DNA of 64,000 bases, from assembly GCA_029782145.1 (NCBI GenBank), contig JAKOVH010000023.1, positions 124,001 through 188,000 of the forward strand, read 5' to 3'. This document shows, piece by piece, positions 24,028-32,349 of this stretch. Source of the DNA: Actinomycetes bacterium. GTDB taxonomy: Bacteria > Actinomycetota > Acidimicrobiia > Acidimicrobiales > Acidimicrobilacustridaceae. A program made the position numbers and the translations under genes. Each line of letters begins with the position of its first letter. Position 1 is the stretch's first letter. The notes below the pieces were generated by a model, which worked only from the letters and a program-made list of their open reading frames with translations, did not search any database and was not told the origin of the DNA.

Positions 24028-25991
24028 GCCGGGAGCGGGATGGTGACCGACTGGCCGGCGGAGAGCGAGACGACCGACACCGTCCGCCCGCCGAAGGTGC
24101 TCACCGTCGAGTTGCTGGCGGTGTAGGAGACGCCGGTGACCGGGATCTTGGCGGCGTTCTTCGTCGTCAGCGTGATGCTGGTGCAGGGCGTGACGCTGGC
24201 CGTGACCCCGGAGGTGTCGTACCCGGCTCGATCCTGCATGGCCTCGCCGACCGCCTGGAACCGGTTGGTCCGGATCGGCGACCGCACCATGGCCTTGTAC
24301 TTGGTCAGGGCGGCGTCGATGACGTCGGTCATCGTGCTGTGCACGCCGTCGTAGGTGCGGGCGTTGGGCGTGTGGTACATCATCGGGTCGAGGTCGCCCG
24401 TCAGCCAGTACCGCACCAGGTAGTCCGACTCACGGTCCAGGATCTGGGCGTAGGTCTGCTTGGTGGAGAAGCAGGTCGTGATGCCGCAGAGCGAGCCGCC
24501 GGGGCCGTAGAAGTAGTTGTACATGCTGACCCACTGGGCCGGCGTCGAGACGCTGAAGAACAGGTTCGACGGGTGGCGGGGCACCACGTAGAGCCGGGAG
24601 TCGCCGGCGGTGGTGAAGCCGGTGTTGAACGAGGGGTTGCCCAGCCCAGCCCGGGACGTGTCCCCGATCCAGTACCGGATGCCCAGGGCGGCGGCGGCCT
24701 GCTGGGCCATCGGGTTCGGCGGCGTGTTGATGCCCGAGATGTCGGGCTGCACCATCGTCGCCGCCTGGACCGGGAGCCTGAGGCTGGCCGCCACCTGCGC
24801 GTTGCGGGTGATCTCGTCCTGGATCTGCTGGGCCGTCGTGGTGATCGTCTCCGTCGGGTCGGCGCAGTCGCCGCAGTCGAGGTTGAAGTGGCTGAAGGTG
24901 TGGTTGATGAAGCCGAACTGCGCTCGGTTCGCCACGACCGACTTGGTCAGGTTGTCGGTGGAGGCGTTGGCCGTCTCACCGTTGTAGGCCCACTCGACCA
25001 TGAAGCCCGGCGTGACGGCGTCGGCCCGGCGGGTGTTCTGGTACCGCACCAGCGCCGTGATGTCCGCCGGGCGTGTGCGGTAGGTCCCCGACGAGGTGAG
25101 GGTGGTCGGGTTCCACATGTCGTCGGTGGCGAACAGGTCGTCGATCTGGACGTTGAGGCTGGCCGACTGGCTGCCCAGGAACTGGCCCTTGGTGACCCAG
25201 TTGATCCACCCGTACGAGAACGCCATGGAGTGGATCAGGTTCGGGTTGTTGGCCGCCGTGATCGCCAGGTTCTGGTAGCCCGACGGATACGTCGTCACCG
25301 AGGCGACGGGGTAGCTGACCCCGCCGACGGTCGTCGTGATCAACGGCGTCGTGACCGTGGGGTCGATCACGGTGCCGAGGTACACCCAGGCGCCGCTCAA
25401 CGGCACCGACCCGCTGGGGTTGAGGTACGGGAACACCGTCTGCCCGGCCGTGGTGACCTGCGCCGGCAGCTTGGCGCCGAGGGTGTTCTGGTAGCCGGTG
25501 TAGCTGAGGCCGTACGCCGCCTCCGGGAAGGTGTACGAGGTGACCGATCGGACGCCGAAGGCCGCCTGGTAGGCGTGCAGGGTGTTCCACTCGTCGGTGG
25601 TGAACGCGCTGGGCCACGTGGCGCCCCCGTCGGGCGTGTACACCAGGTTGCCGGTGGTGAGCACGATGCCCTGGTAGCGGCCGTGGGTCGGGGAGTCCGA
25701 CAGCATGTCGGCGGTGAGGTCGCGCTGGCTGGCCACCAGCGTGTCGTAGGGGACGCCGACCTGGCTGAGGAACGTCGTGATGGCGGGGAGGTCGGTCTCG
25801 TTGCCGTCGGCGGAGACGACGAGCACCTTCATGTCGAGCGTCGGGCCGGCGGCGGCGGCCACCCCCTCGTGGAGGGGGAGGGCGACCGCGAGGACGGCGA
25901 GCACGCTGAGCAGGCCCAGCAGGGCGCGGCGACGGGCTCGAAGGGGTCGGCCTCCGAGCGGTCGCCTCCGGGTGGAGGGGTTGGGGTCCAT
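24021..25991 (-). CDS. Secreted polysaccharide deacetylase-like protein, Agd3 (CE18)-like
   Basis: 656 residues with a signal peptide (LLGLLSVLAVLAVALPL). An N-terminal alpha/beta domain (about 53-215; MKVLVVSADGNETDLPAITTF) and a beta insert precede a deacetylase-type domain. SLNVQIDDLF (278-287, D284/D285) and FINHTFSHFN (361-370, H364/H368) match the Asp and H(S/T)xxH metal-ligand motifs of CE4-like enzymes. A C-terminal beta domain ends VTIPLPAC. This order recalls the fungal galactosaminogalactan deacetylase Agd3, a partner of GH114 enzymes. The assignment is from memory of the architecture and needs an HMM or structure search. An alternative start at 26081 overlaps the previous stop by 4 bp. 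Confidence 0.72.
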   Translation of the reverse strand: MDPNPSTRRRPLGGRPLRARRRALLGLLSVLAVLAVALPLHEGVAAAAGPTLDMKVLVVSADGNETDLPAITTFLSQVGVPYDTLVASQRDLTADMLSDSPTHGRYQGIVLTTGNLVYTPDGGATWPSAFTTDEWNTLHAYQAAFGVRSVTSYTFPEAAYGLSYTGYQNTLGAKLPAQVTTAGQTVFPYLNPSGSVPLSGAWVYLGTVIDPTVTTPLITTTVGGVSYPVASVTTYPSGYQNLAITAANNPNLIHSMAFSYGWINWVTKGQFLGSQSASLNVQIDDLFATDDMWNPTTLTSSGTYRTRPADITALVRYQNTRRADAVTPGFMVEWAYNGETANASTDNLTKSVVANRAQFGFINHTFSHFNLDCGDCADPTETITTTAQQIQDEITRNAQVAASLRLPVQAATMVQPDISGINTPPNPMAQQAAAALGIRYWIGDTSRAGLGNPSFNTGFTTAGDSRLYVVPRHPSNLFFSVSTPAQWVSMYNYFYGPGGSLCGITTCFSTKQTYAQILDRESDYLVRYWLTGDLDPMMYHTPNARTYDGVHSTMTDVIDAALTKYKAMVRSPIRTNRFQAVGEAMQDRAGYDTSGVTASVTPCTSITLTTKNAAKIPVTGVSYTASNSTVSTFGGRTVSVVSLSAGQSVTIPLPAC

Positions 25992-26077
25992 GGGCCTCGC
26001 CTTCTCGCGGTGGTCGATGGGGGCACCGAGCCCGGGCGCGGCGCGCCGGGGCCGGTGATGGAGGTGATCGGGCCGTG

Positions 26078-26893
26078 TCATGACGCCACGCCCGCGACGA
26101 TCGGCGCCGGCTCGGCCTGTTCGGCTCCGAGCTCCTGGCGGATGTCGATGACCTCCGCGGCGGTGCGGCCGAGGAAGAGGTGCCGCAGCCGCTGGAACTC
26201 CTCGTTGGCGCGGTCGTAGTCCTCGGGTCGGCCGATGTCGAGCCAGTAGCCGGCAAAGGTGAACACCCTCGGGCTGCGGGCCTGCGACAGCTGCTCGGCG
26301 ATCAGCTCGTCGGCTCCGACCGCCCGGCCCGCCTCCAGGCGCTCGAGCGCCGAGCGGGCGATGACGTAGATCCCCATGTTGGTGTGCATCTCGATGCGCG
26401 GCTTCTCGCGGAAGCCCCGCAGCTCGGTGCCGTCGAGGTCGAGGACCCCGAACTGGACGTCGACGACCTGGGTGGAGGCGGCCACGGTCAGCTCGCCACC
26501 GTGGCCGCGGTGGAAGTCCAGGAGCTCGGCGAAGTCGAGGTTGCACAGCAGGTCGCCGTTCAGGACGAGGACCTCTTCGGGCAGCTCGTCGAGGTGGGCG
26601 AGCAGCGGGCCGACCGTGCCGAGCGGTGCGTCCTCCTGCCAGTAGTCGACCTGCAGGTCCCACGCGGAGCCGTCGCCCACGAAGCGGCGGATCAGGTGCC
26701 CGAGGTGGCCCAGGGCGAGGGTCACCTGCTCGACGCCGTCGCGGCGCAGCTGGCGCAACAGCACCTCGAGGATCGGGCACTCGCCGCCGATCGGCACCAA
26801 CGGCTTGGGGATGGTCGTGGTGAAGGGGCGCAGCCGGACCCCTTGGCCGCCGACCATGAGCACAGCCCGCGTCCCGGGGGCGGCGGTGCTCAC
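26078..26893 (-). CDS. Sugar-1-phosphate nucleotidyltransferase
   Basis: 271 residues. The signature is largely canonical: VLMVGGQGVRLRPFTTTIPKPLVPIG with the conserved Arg and Lys. VLNGDLLCNLDF gives the metal-binding Asp, and GFREKPRIEMHTNMGIYV and FAGYWLDIGRPEDYDRA complete the family pattern. It makes an NDP-sugar from a sugar-1-phosphate (UDP, dTDP or GDP; base not determinable). GTG 26893 has GAGGGG upstream. It is the first gene of the minus-strand cluster 26.9 to 19.3 kb. The stop overlaps an alternative start of the deacetylase-like gene. Confidence 0.88.
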   Translation of the reverse strand: MSTAAPGTRAVLMVGGQGVRLRPFTTTIPKPLVPIGGECPILEVLLRQLRRDGVEQVTLALGHLGHLIRRFVGDGSAWDLQVDYWQEDAPLGTVGPLLAHLDELPEEVLVLNGDLLCNLDFAELLDFHRGHGGELTVAASTQVVDVQFGVLDLDGTELRGFREKPRIEMHTNMGIYVIARSALERLEAGRAVGADELIAEQLSQARSPRVFTFAGYWLDIGRPEDYDRANEEFQRLRHLFLGRTAAEVIDIRQELGAEQAEPAPIVAGVAS

Positions 26894-27398
26894 TGCCGCC
26901 CCTCTCGTGCGGAGAGGACTGCTCGTCCGGGACCGGCGGAGCCATCCCGTCGGCATCGGACCCGTGCCCGTGCGCGCCTGCTCAACCGTCTCACCTCCGG
27001 CCCACGACGTCAGGGGGTGTGGCACCCGCTCGCTCTGCGTGGCGGCTCCCACGCCGCAGAGTGAAGAGAAGCCCCGAACGCGCTGAGCGTCAAGCGACCA
27101 CTCGGAGCGACTGTCACGGACCTGCAATACAGTTCGAGGCTTGTGGCGCCGATACCCTCCGTTGGCGGAGGCTCGCATCCGTCCGTATGGGCCGTGCGAC
27201 CCAGCACTGGTACCACGCTCGGTGGTAGTTGCAACGTGGTTGTAACGCGCTCCGCGAGGCCGCGCCCGGCATATGCCTAGGCCGATCGCACCACGCTGGC
27301 GCCTGAGACGCCGTCCGGGCTGCCATCGACGCAGGGGCCGACGCCTGCGTCGCCCTATGGTGGAGCGCCCCTCCAGCGATCCAGCCCCGGAGAACACC
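26894..27398. promoter_or_regulatory. Divergent promoter region, polysaccharide cluster / lysS
   Basis: 505 bp without a convincing gene. GTTGCAAC at 27228-27235 is followed, 11 bp start to start, by GTTGTAAC at 27239-27246, a likely tandem operator. The first is identical to the palindrome at 15108. TATGGT at 27356-27361 is a plausible lysS -10, about 38 bp before its GTG. The minus-strand promoter for the nucleotidyltransferase operon must also be here, but I could not place it. Confidence 0.45.
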
Positions 27399-28988
27399 GT
27401 GACCCCCGACGACCCCGCGCCCGCCGACGGCGGCTCCCACGATCACGGCTCGGCGCCGGAGGACCTCGAGGGCGGGGCGGAGGAGCGAGCCTCGATCCGG
27501 GCCCAGCGGCTGGCGAAGGTGGCGCGGCTGCGCGCCGAGGGTGTCGACCCGTATCCCTACCGGTTCGACCGGGACCGCACCATCGGCGAGCTGCGGGAGG
27601 CGTACGGCCACCTCGAGGCGGGAGAGGAGACCGACGACGTCGTGCGCGTCGCCGGCCGGCTGATGCTGAAGCGGGAGCAGGGCAAGCTCACCTTCGCCCA
27701 GCTGCGCGACCGCAGCGGCGAGGTGCAGCTGTTCGTGTCGGCCAAGGTCCTCGGCCCCGACCCCGAGGCGTTCGCCGGCTTCAACGAGCTCGACCGCGGC
27801 GACTGGGTGGGCGTCGAGGGCACCGTGATGGTCACCAAGAAGGGCGAGCTCTCGGTCAAGGTCACCTCGTTCGAGCTCCTGTCGAAGGACCTCCGTCCGC
27901 TCCCCGACAAGTGGAAGGGCCTGGCCGACGTCGACGCCCGCTACCGGCAGCGCTACGTCGACCTCACCGTCAACCCCGACGCCCGGCGGGTGTTCGAGGT
28001 GCGCTTCGCCGCGGTCGACGCCATCCGCCAGGAACTGCGCCGCAGGGGCTACCTCGAGGTCGAGACACCCATCCTCAACCTCCAGCAGGGCGGGGCCACG
28101 GCCCGGCCGTTCGTCACCCACTACAACGCCCTCGACATCGACACCTACCTGCGCATCGCCCTCGAGCTGCCGCTCAAGCGGCTGATGGTCGGTGGCTTCG
28201 AACGGGTCTTCGAGATCGGGCGGGTGTTCCGCAACGAGGGCATCGACACCCGCCACAACCCCGAGTTCACGATGCTGGAGGCCTACGAGGCCTTCGGTGA
28301 CTACACCGAGATGATCGAGCTCACCGAGGCGCTGGTTGCCGCGGCCGCGGTGGCCGCCAACGGCACGACCGTGGTGGAGCTGCGAGGCCAGACGGTCGAC
28401 CTGGCGCCGCCGTGGCGCCGGGTCACCATGGTGGAGCTGATCGAGGAGGTCGTCGGGGTCCACGTCGACCCGGGCATGCCCACCGCCGAGGCCCGCGCCG
28501 TGCTCGACCGCCTGGGCCTGGCCTGGCAGGAGGGATGGGGCGCGGGTCGCTGCACCCACGAGGTCTACGACGAGCTGGTCGAGCCCAAGGTGATGCAGCC
28601 CACCGTCGTGCTCGACCACCCCAGAGAGACGTCGCCGTTGGCCAAGCCCCACCGCCGCGACCCGAACCTGGTGGAACGCTTCGAGGTCATCGTCGACGGC
28701 CGCGAGCTGGCCAACGCCTACAGCGAGCTCAACGACCCGGTCGAGCAGCTGGCCCGCTTCCGGGAAGAGGCGGCCCACAAGGCGGCGGGGGACCCCGAAG
28801 CCGGCGACGTCGACTACGACTACATCAGGGCGCTCGAGTACGGCATGCCGCCGGCCGGCGGGCTGGGCATCGGCATCGACCGGCTCATCATGGTGCTCGC
28901 CGGGGTCGAGAGCATCCGAGAGGTCATTCTGTTCCCCACCCTGCGGCCGGAGGTCGGCCTGGGCGACGGCGACTTCCCCGAGCGGTAG
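27399..28988 (+). CDS. lysS: Lysyl-tRNA synthetase, class II
   Basis: 529 residues from GTG 27399, which has GGAG 8 nt upstream and follows the -10 at 27356. The longer frame to 27273 is Arg/Pro-rich. After an acidic N-terminal tail comes the OB-fold anticodon-binding domain ([27 protein letters not shown]). The class II core follows with motif 1 near [13 protein letters not shown], motif 2 [15 protein letters not shown] and motif 3 [11 protein letters not shown]. It charges tRNA-Lys. The MprF-like lysyltransferase gene follows after 65 bp. In mycobacteria these two functions are fused in LysX. Confidence 0.96.
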   Translation: MTPDDPAPADGGSHDHGSAPEDLEGGAEERASIRAQRLAKVARLRAEGVDPYPYRFDRDRTIGELREAYGHLEAGEETDDVVRVAGRLMLKREQGKLTFAQLRDRSGEVQLFVSAKVLGPDPEAFAGFNELDRGDWVGVEGTVMVTKKGELSVKVTSFELLSKDLRPLPDKWKGLADVDARYRQRYVDLTVNPDARRVFEVRFAAVDAIRQELRRRGYLEVETPILNLQQGGATARPFVTHYNALDIDTYLRIALELPLKRLMVGGFERVFEIGRVFRNEGIDTRHNPEFTMLEAYEAFGDYTEMIELTEALVAAAAVAANGTTVVELRGQTVDLAPPWRRVTMVELIEEVVGVHVDPGMPTAEARAVLDRLGLAWQEGWGAGRCTHEVYDELVEPKVMQPTVVLDHPRETSPLAKPHRRDPNLVERFEVIVDGRELANAYSELNDPVEQLARFREEAAHKAAGDPEAGDVDYDYIRALEYGMPPAGGLGIGIDRLIMVLAGVESIREVILFPTLRPEVGLGDGDFPER

Positions 28989-29053
28989 GGCGATCGCGCT
29001 CGCCTCGTGGTGGGTGCCACCGCTCGGGCGCCGCGGTGGGGGAGGATGCACCC

Positions 29054-30964
29054 GTGCGGCACGACCTGACCAGAGCGCGGCTCATCGGTGTGCTCACGGC
29101 GTTGGGCGGCCTGCTCCTGGTGGTGTCGACGCTGCCCATCCTGCGTCGTCGCGTCGAGAACGTGGCGGAGGCGTTCACCCCGTTCGGGGTCAGGGTCACC
29201 AGCCACGTCATCGCGTTGGGGGCGGGCATCGCCCTGCTCTACCTGGCCGGGCAGCTGGCCCGCCGCCGCCACCTGGCCTGGCTGGTGGCGCTGGGGCTGT
29301 TCGTCACCAGCGCGGTGGTGAACATCCTGCGCGTGCACCACGACGTCGCCGCCGCGTACTCGCTCGTGATGGTCGGCCTGCTGGCGGTGAGCCGCAAGCA
29401 GTTCCGGGCCCCGGGCGACCCGCCGACGCTGTTCGAGCTGCTGCGGTTCGTGCCGTGGTACCTGCTCGGGGTCTTCGCCTACGGCTTCGCCGCGCTCTAC
29501 CTCGAGCGCGAGAGCATCGATCCGGAGCCCACGTTCTGGGGGAGCGTCCAGACGATCCTGTACGGCCTGGTGGGCATCGACGGGCCCTACACCTACCAGC
29601 GGCACTTCTTCGAGTGGGCGTTCCCGTCGTCGCTGCTGCTGCTCGGCGTGGGCGGCATGGTCTGGATGCTCGTGCTCGTCTTCCGCCCGATCGTCGCCAG
29701 GCCGGAGGCGAACCGCAAGGCGTGGGACGACGCCCTGCGGGTGGTGCGCGAGCACAGCTACGACACCCTCGACTTCTTCGCCCTGCGCGACGACAAGCTG
29801 TTCTTCTTCTCGTCCGACGGTCGAGCGATGATCGCCTACACCTACGTCGGTCGCTACGCGCTGGCGTCGGGCGATCCGATCGGCGCTCCCGAGTCCATCC
29901 CCCTCGTGGTCGACGAGTTCCTGGCCATGTGCCGGGGGCGGGCCTGGGGCGTGGCGTTCCTCGCCGCCCGCGAGGGCGACCGGCAGATGTACCTCGACCG
30001 CGGGCTGCACACCGTGTACCTGGGCGACGAGGCCATCGTCCGCTGCGAGGGGTTCTCCCTCCAGGGCAAGCGCTGGAAGAGCATCCGCCAGTCGTCGGGC
30101 CGGGTCGAGCGCACCTACCGCTTCGTGTGGATGCCCGAGACGGAGGCGAGCCCCGAGCTGATCGCCAAGCTCAACGACATCTCCAAGAAGTGGCGGGGCA
30201 AGGCGCCGGAGCGGGGCTTCACCATGACGCTCAGCCAGGACGTCGAGGGCACCAACCCCGCCTTCTTCTTGTCCATCGCCCTCGACGAGCACGGCGAGCC
30301 CGGAGGCTTCCTGCGGGTCGTGCCGGTGTTCGGGCGCGAGCCGGGCTACACGCTCGACCTCATGCGCCGCGATCCGGACACGCCGAACGGCATGACCGAG
30401 TTCCTCCTCACCCGCACGGTCATGAAGCTCGACGAGCTGGGCTACGACCGCTTCTCGATGAACTTCGCAGCATGGGGCCGCTTCTTCGAGGAGGACGTCG
30501 AGTACTCGCTGCGCCAGAGGGCCGTGAAGCTGGTGCTCGACCTGATGAGCCCCTTCTACCAGATCAAGTCGCTGAAGGAGTTCAACCAGCGCTTCCATCC
30601 CGAGTGGGTGCCGCGCTGCATCGTCTACGACGACTTCCGCAACCTGCCCCGGGTGGCGCTGCTGTACTCGAGCGCAGAGGGCTTCCTGCACGTGCCGGTG
30701 GTGGGCCGCTACTTCCTGCCCCGCACGGTGGGCCACCCCGGCCACCCGATCGTGCCGCCCGACCCGCAGATCGTCCACCCTCGGCCGTCGCGCCCTGCCA
30801 AGGCGACCGCCGACCAGGGAGCGCGAGGCGGCGACGAGGGCGACCGCCGGTCGCGACCACGCTCCGACGCGCAGGGCGACGCGGTGGGAGAGACGCGGGC
30901 CGAGCGCCGCCGACGCCGTCGCAGCGAGCAGGCCGCGGCGGTCGAGGTCGAGCCGCCCGCCTGA
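29054..30964 (+). CDS. MprF/LysX-type phosphatidylglycerol lysyltransferase (DUF2156)
   Basis: 636 residues. GTG 29054 has GGAGG 8 nt upstream. Five to six membrane helices (about 12-215) precede a soluble DUF2156 acyltransferase domain (about 230-560; YDTLDFFALRDDKLFFFS, RYALASGDPIGAP, GRFFEEDVEYSLRQRAVKL). The C-terminal 75 residues are basic and low-complexity. The enzyme should move lysine from Lys-tRNA onto phosphatidylglycerol, lowering surface negative charge and resisting cationic peptides. The preceding lysS supplies Lys-tRNA. The arrangement looks like an unfused LysX with the two domains in reverse order. Confidence 0.88.
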   Translation: MRHDLTRARLIGVLTALGGLLLVVSTLPILRRRVENVAEAFTPFGVRVTSHVIALGAGIALLYLAGQLARRRHLAWLVALGLFVTSAVVNILRVHHDVAAAYSLVMVGLLAVSRKQFRAPGDPPTLFELLRFVPWYLLGVFAYGFAALYLERESIDPEPTFWGSVQTILYGLVGIDGPYTYQRHFFEWAFPSSLLLLGVGGMVWMLVLVFRPIVARPEANRKAWDDALRVVREHSYDTLDFFALRDDKLFFFSSDGRAMIAYTYVGRYALASGDPIGAPESIPLVVDEFLAMCRGRAWGVAFLAAREGDRQMYLDRGLHTVYLGDEAIVRCEGFSLQGKRWKSIRQSSGRVERTYRFVWMPETEASPELIAKLNDISKKWRGKAPERGFTMTLSQDVEGTNPAFFLSIALDEHGEPGGFLRVVPVFGREPGYTLDLMRRDPDTPNGMTEFLLTRTVMKLDELGYDRFSMNFAAWGRFFEEDVEYSLRQRAVKLVLDLMSPFYQIKSLKEFNQRFHPEWVPRCIVYDDFRNLPRVALLYSSAEGFLHVPVVGRYFLPRTVGHPGHPIVPPDPQIVHPRPSRPAKATADQGARGGDEGDRRSRPRSDAQGDAVGETRAERRRRRRSEQAAAVEVEPPA

Positions 30965-30978
30965 TCCGCCCCCCTCCC

Positions 30979-31077
30979 GAGGCAGAACCGCGGCCCCGAA
31001 CAGCAGATCTGCCTCACGACAGCCCACCCCTCCCGCTCCCGAGGCAGAACCGCCGCCGCCAGCAGCAGATCTGCCTC
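30979..31077. repeat. Two 37-bp palindromic repeats, 62-bp period (left array)
   Basis: Units lie at 30979-31015 and 31041-31077. Each begins GAGGCAGA and ends TCTGCCTC (8-bp inverted arms) with a CCGCCGCCGCCAGCAGCAG-type centre, and the 3' part contains the palindrome GCAGATCTGC. The start-to-start distance is exactly 62 bp, the same as in the right array at 32052. The 25-bp spacer differs from those on the right. The second unit overlaps the stop codon of the DUF559 gene (31076). Confidence 0.85.
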
Positions 31078-31999
31078 AGGAGGCGAGCGGGAGGGTCGAG
31101 GCGCCGATGGAGAGCAGGACGCGCAGCACGTACTGCGGCTCCTCGACGAGCTGACCGTGGGTGAACCGGACCGTGCGGTGGCCGTTGGCCAGCGCGATGT
31201 GGTCACGTCGGCGGTCACGGTCGAAGTCCGCACGCCGGGTGTGCCAGGTGCGCCCGTCGGCTTCGACGATGAGCGACCAGGTGGGGATGTACGCGTCGAG
31301 CCGCTCGTCGTCGGCCGGCCACCATGCCGGGGTCGCCTGGGCCTCCCACGGCGGGATGCGGGGATCGGAGAGGATGCGGTAGAGGGGGACCTCGAGGACG
31401 CTGGTGGGCACCGCCGGCAGATCCCCCAGCGCAGTCGCCAGACGGGCGAGGTCGATCACGCCGGCCGGAGGCCGCGGGAGCATCGACTCACAGCGGGCCA
31501 GCACCACTTCGGTGGACACGCGACCGTCGACGACGGCTGCTTCGAGCACCTCGCCCAGGCGGGGGCCGAGGCGCGCCGCGCAGTCGCAGAGGGTCTGGGC
31601 CACCGTGGCCACCATGAAGGGCCCGAGCGGCGAAGCCTGGAAGCGATCGCTCTGGTGCACGATGGCCAGCGGCGAGCGCCGCGACGAGCCGCGTGCGACC
31701 GTCAGCTCGGCTCTCGCCGGCCGGCATCCGTCGAGCTCGCGCAGGTGGGCGGCCGCCAAGCCGGAGATGCCCGATCCGGCCAGCGACAGCTGGGCGGCCA
31801 TCATCTGGCGCGGCCACGAGGGCGGATGGCTCGGCAGCGCGAACACCGACGGCGCCAGCTGGAGCCACTGACCTCTGCGGCGACGGCTCGCGACCTTGTG
31901 CCTCGTCGCACCGACGCTGGACGCCTGGGCTGCGGAGAAGACGCCGTGCTGGCGCCGGGCGATCCTCTCGATGCGTCGGTCCATCTCGTGGTCAACCAT
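31076..31999 (-). CDS. AbiEi-like N-terminus plus DUF559 (Vsr-like endonuclease) protein
   Basis: 307 residues. The first 60 (DRRIERIARRQHGVFSAAQASSVG...) resemble the winged-helix domain of AbiEi-type antitoxins. The C-terminus carries the DUF559/very-short-patch-repair-like nuclease pattern, with LIVEADGRTWHTRRADFDRD, a basic RRRDHIALANGHRTVRFT and a final helix. This two-part architecture is common in actinobacteria and often lies in variable loci; its role is unproven. ATG 31999 was preferred because upstream codons come from repeat DNA. It stands alone between two repeat arrays, and its stop codon lies in a repeat unit. Confidence 0.8.
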   Translation of the reverse strand: MVDHEMDRRIERIARRQHGVFSAAQASSVGATRHKVASRRRRGQWLQLAPSVFALPSHPPSWPRQMMAAQLSLAGSGISGLAAAHLRELDGCRPARAELTVARGSSRRSPLAIVHQSDRFQASPLGPFMVATVAQTLCDCAARLGPRLGEVLEAAVVDGRVSTEVVLARCESMLPRPPAGVIDLARLATALGDLPAVPTSVLEVPLYRILSDPRIPPWEAQATPAWWPADDERLDAYIPTWSLIVEADGRTWHTRRADFDRDRRRDHIALANGHRTVRFTHGQLVEEPQYVLRVLLSIGASTLPLAS

Positions 32000-32051
32000 C
32001 AGCGCACTGTGCCTCGAGGGGTGTGACACCCGGTCTGCCCGCTCGGCTCGT

Positions 32052-32274
32052 GAGGCGGAACCGCCGCCGCCAGCAGCAGATCTGCCTCCGCAGGACGCGA
32101 GCCACCGGCTCGTGAGACAGAACCGCCGCCGCGAGCAGCAGATCTGCCTCCGCAGGACACGACCCACCGGCTCGTGAGGCAGAACCGCCGCCGCCAGCAG
32201 CAGATCTGCCTCCGCAGGACACGACCCACCGGCTCGTGAGGCAGAACCGCCGCCGCCAACAGCAGATCTGCCTC
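32052..32274. repeat. Four 37-bp palindromic repeats, exact 62-bp period (right array)
   Basis: Units lie at 32052-32088, 32114-32150, 32176-32212 and 32238-32274. Arms are GAGGCAGA (variants GAGGCGGA and GAGACAGA in units 1 and 2) and TCTGCCTC. The 25-bp intervals are nearly identical to one another (CGCAGGACRCGA, then CCACCGGCTCGT), so the whole 62-bp block is a tandem repeat, not a CRISPR array. The array lies between the start of the DUF559 gene and the SRAP promoter. Confidence 0.9.
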
Positions 32275-32336
32275 GGCACCGGGGGAGCGGGGCTGCGCCG
32301 CGGACGGCCCGGGCCGGGCTCATGGGAGTGCGGCGG

Positions 32337-32342
32337 TAGCGT
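32337..32342 (+). promoter_or_regulatory. -10 box of leaderless SRAP promoter
   Basis: TAGCGT ends 7 nt before ATG 32350. The same hexamer and spacing precede gcvH at 36829. Confidence 0.65.
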
Positions 32343-32349
32343 CGGCGCC

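Noticed and set aside
21831..26219. 1462-codon plus-strand open frame over the polysaccharide genes
   Set aside because: Shadow of the minus-strand genes, which have family motifs; the plus-strand translation has none.
32052..32274. CRISPR array appearance (37-bp repeats, 25-bp spacers)
   Set aside because: The 25-bp intervals are nearly identical to each other, so it is a 62-bp tandem repeat; there are no cas genes.
31076..32323. Longer 415-residue start for the DUF559 protein
   Set aside because: The extra N-terminus is translated from the repeat units and is repetitive Arg/Cys-rich sequence.
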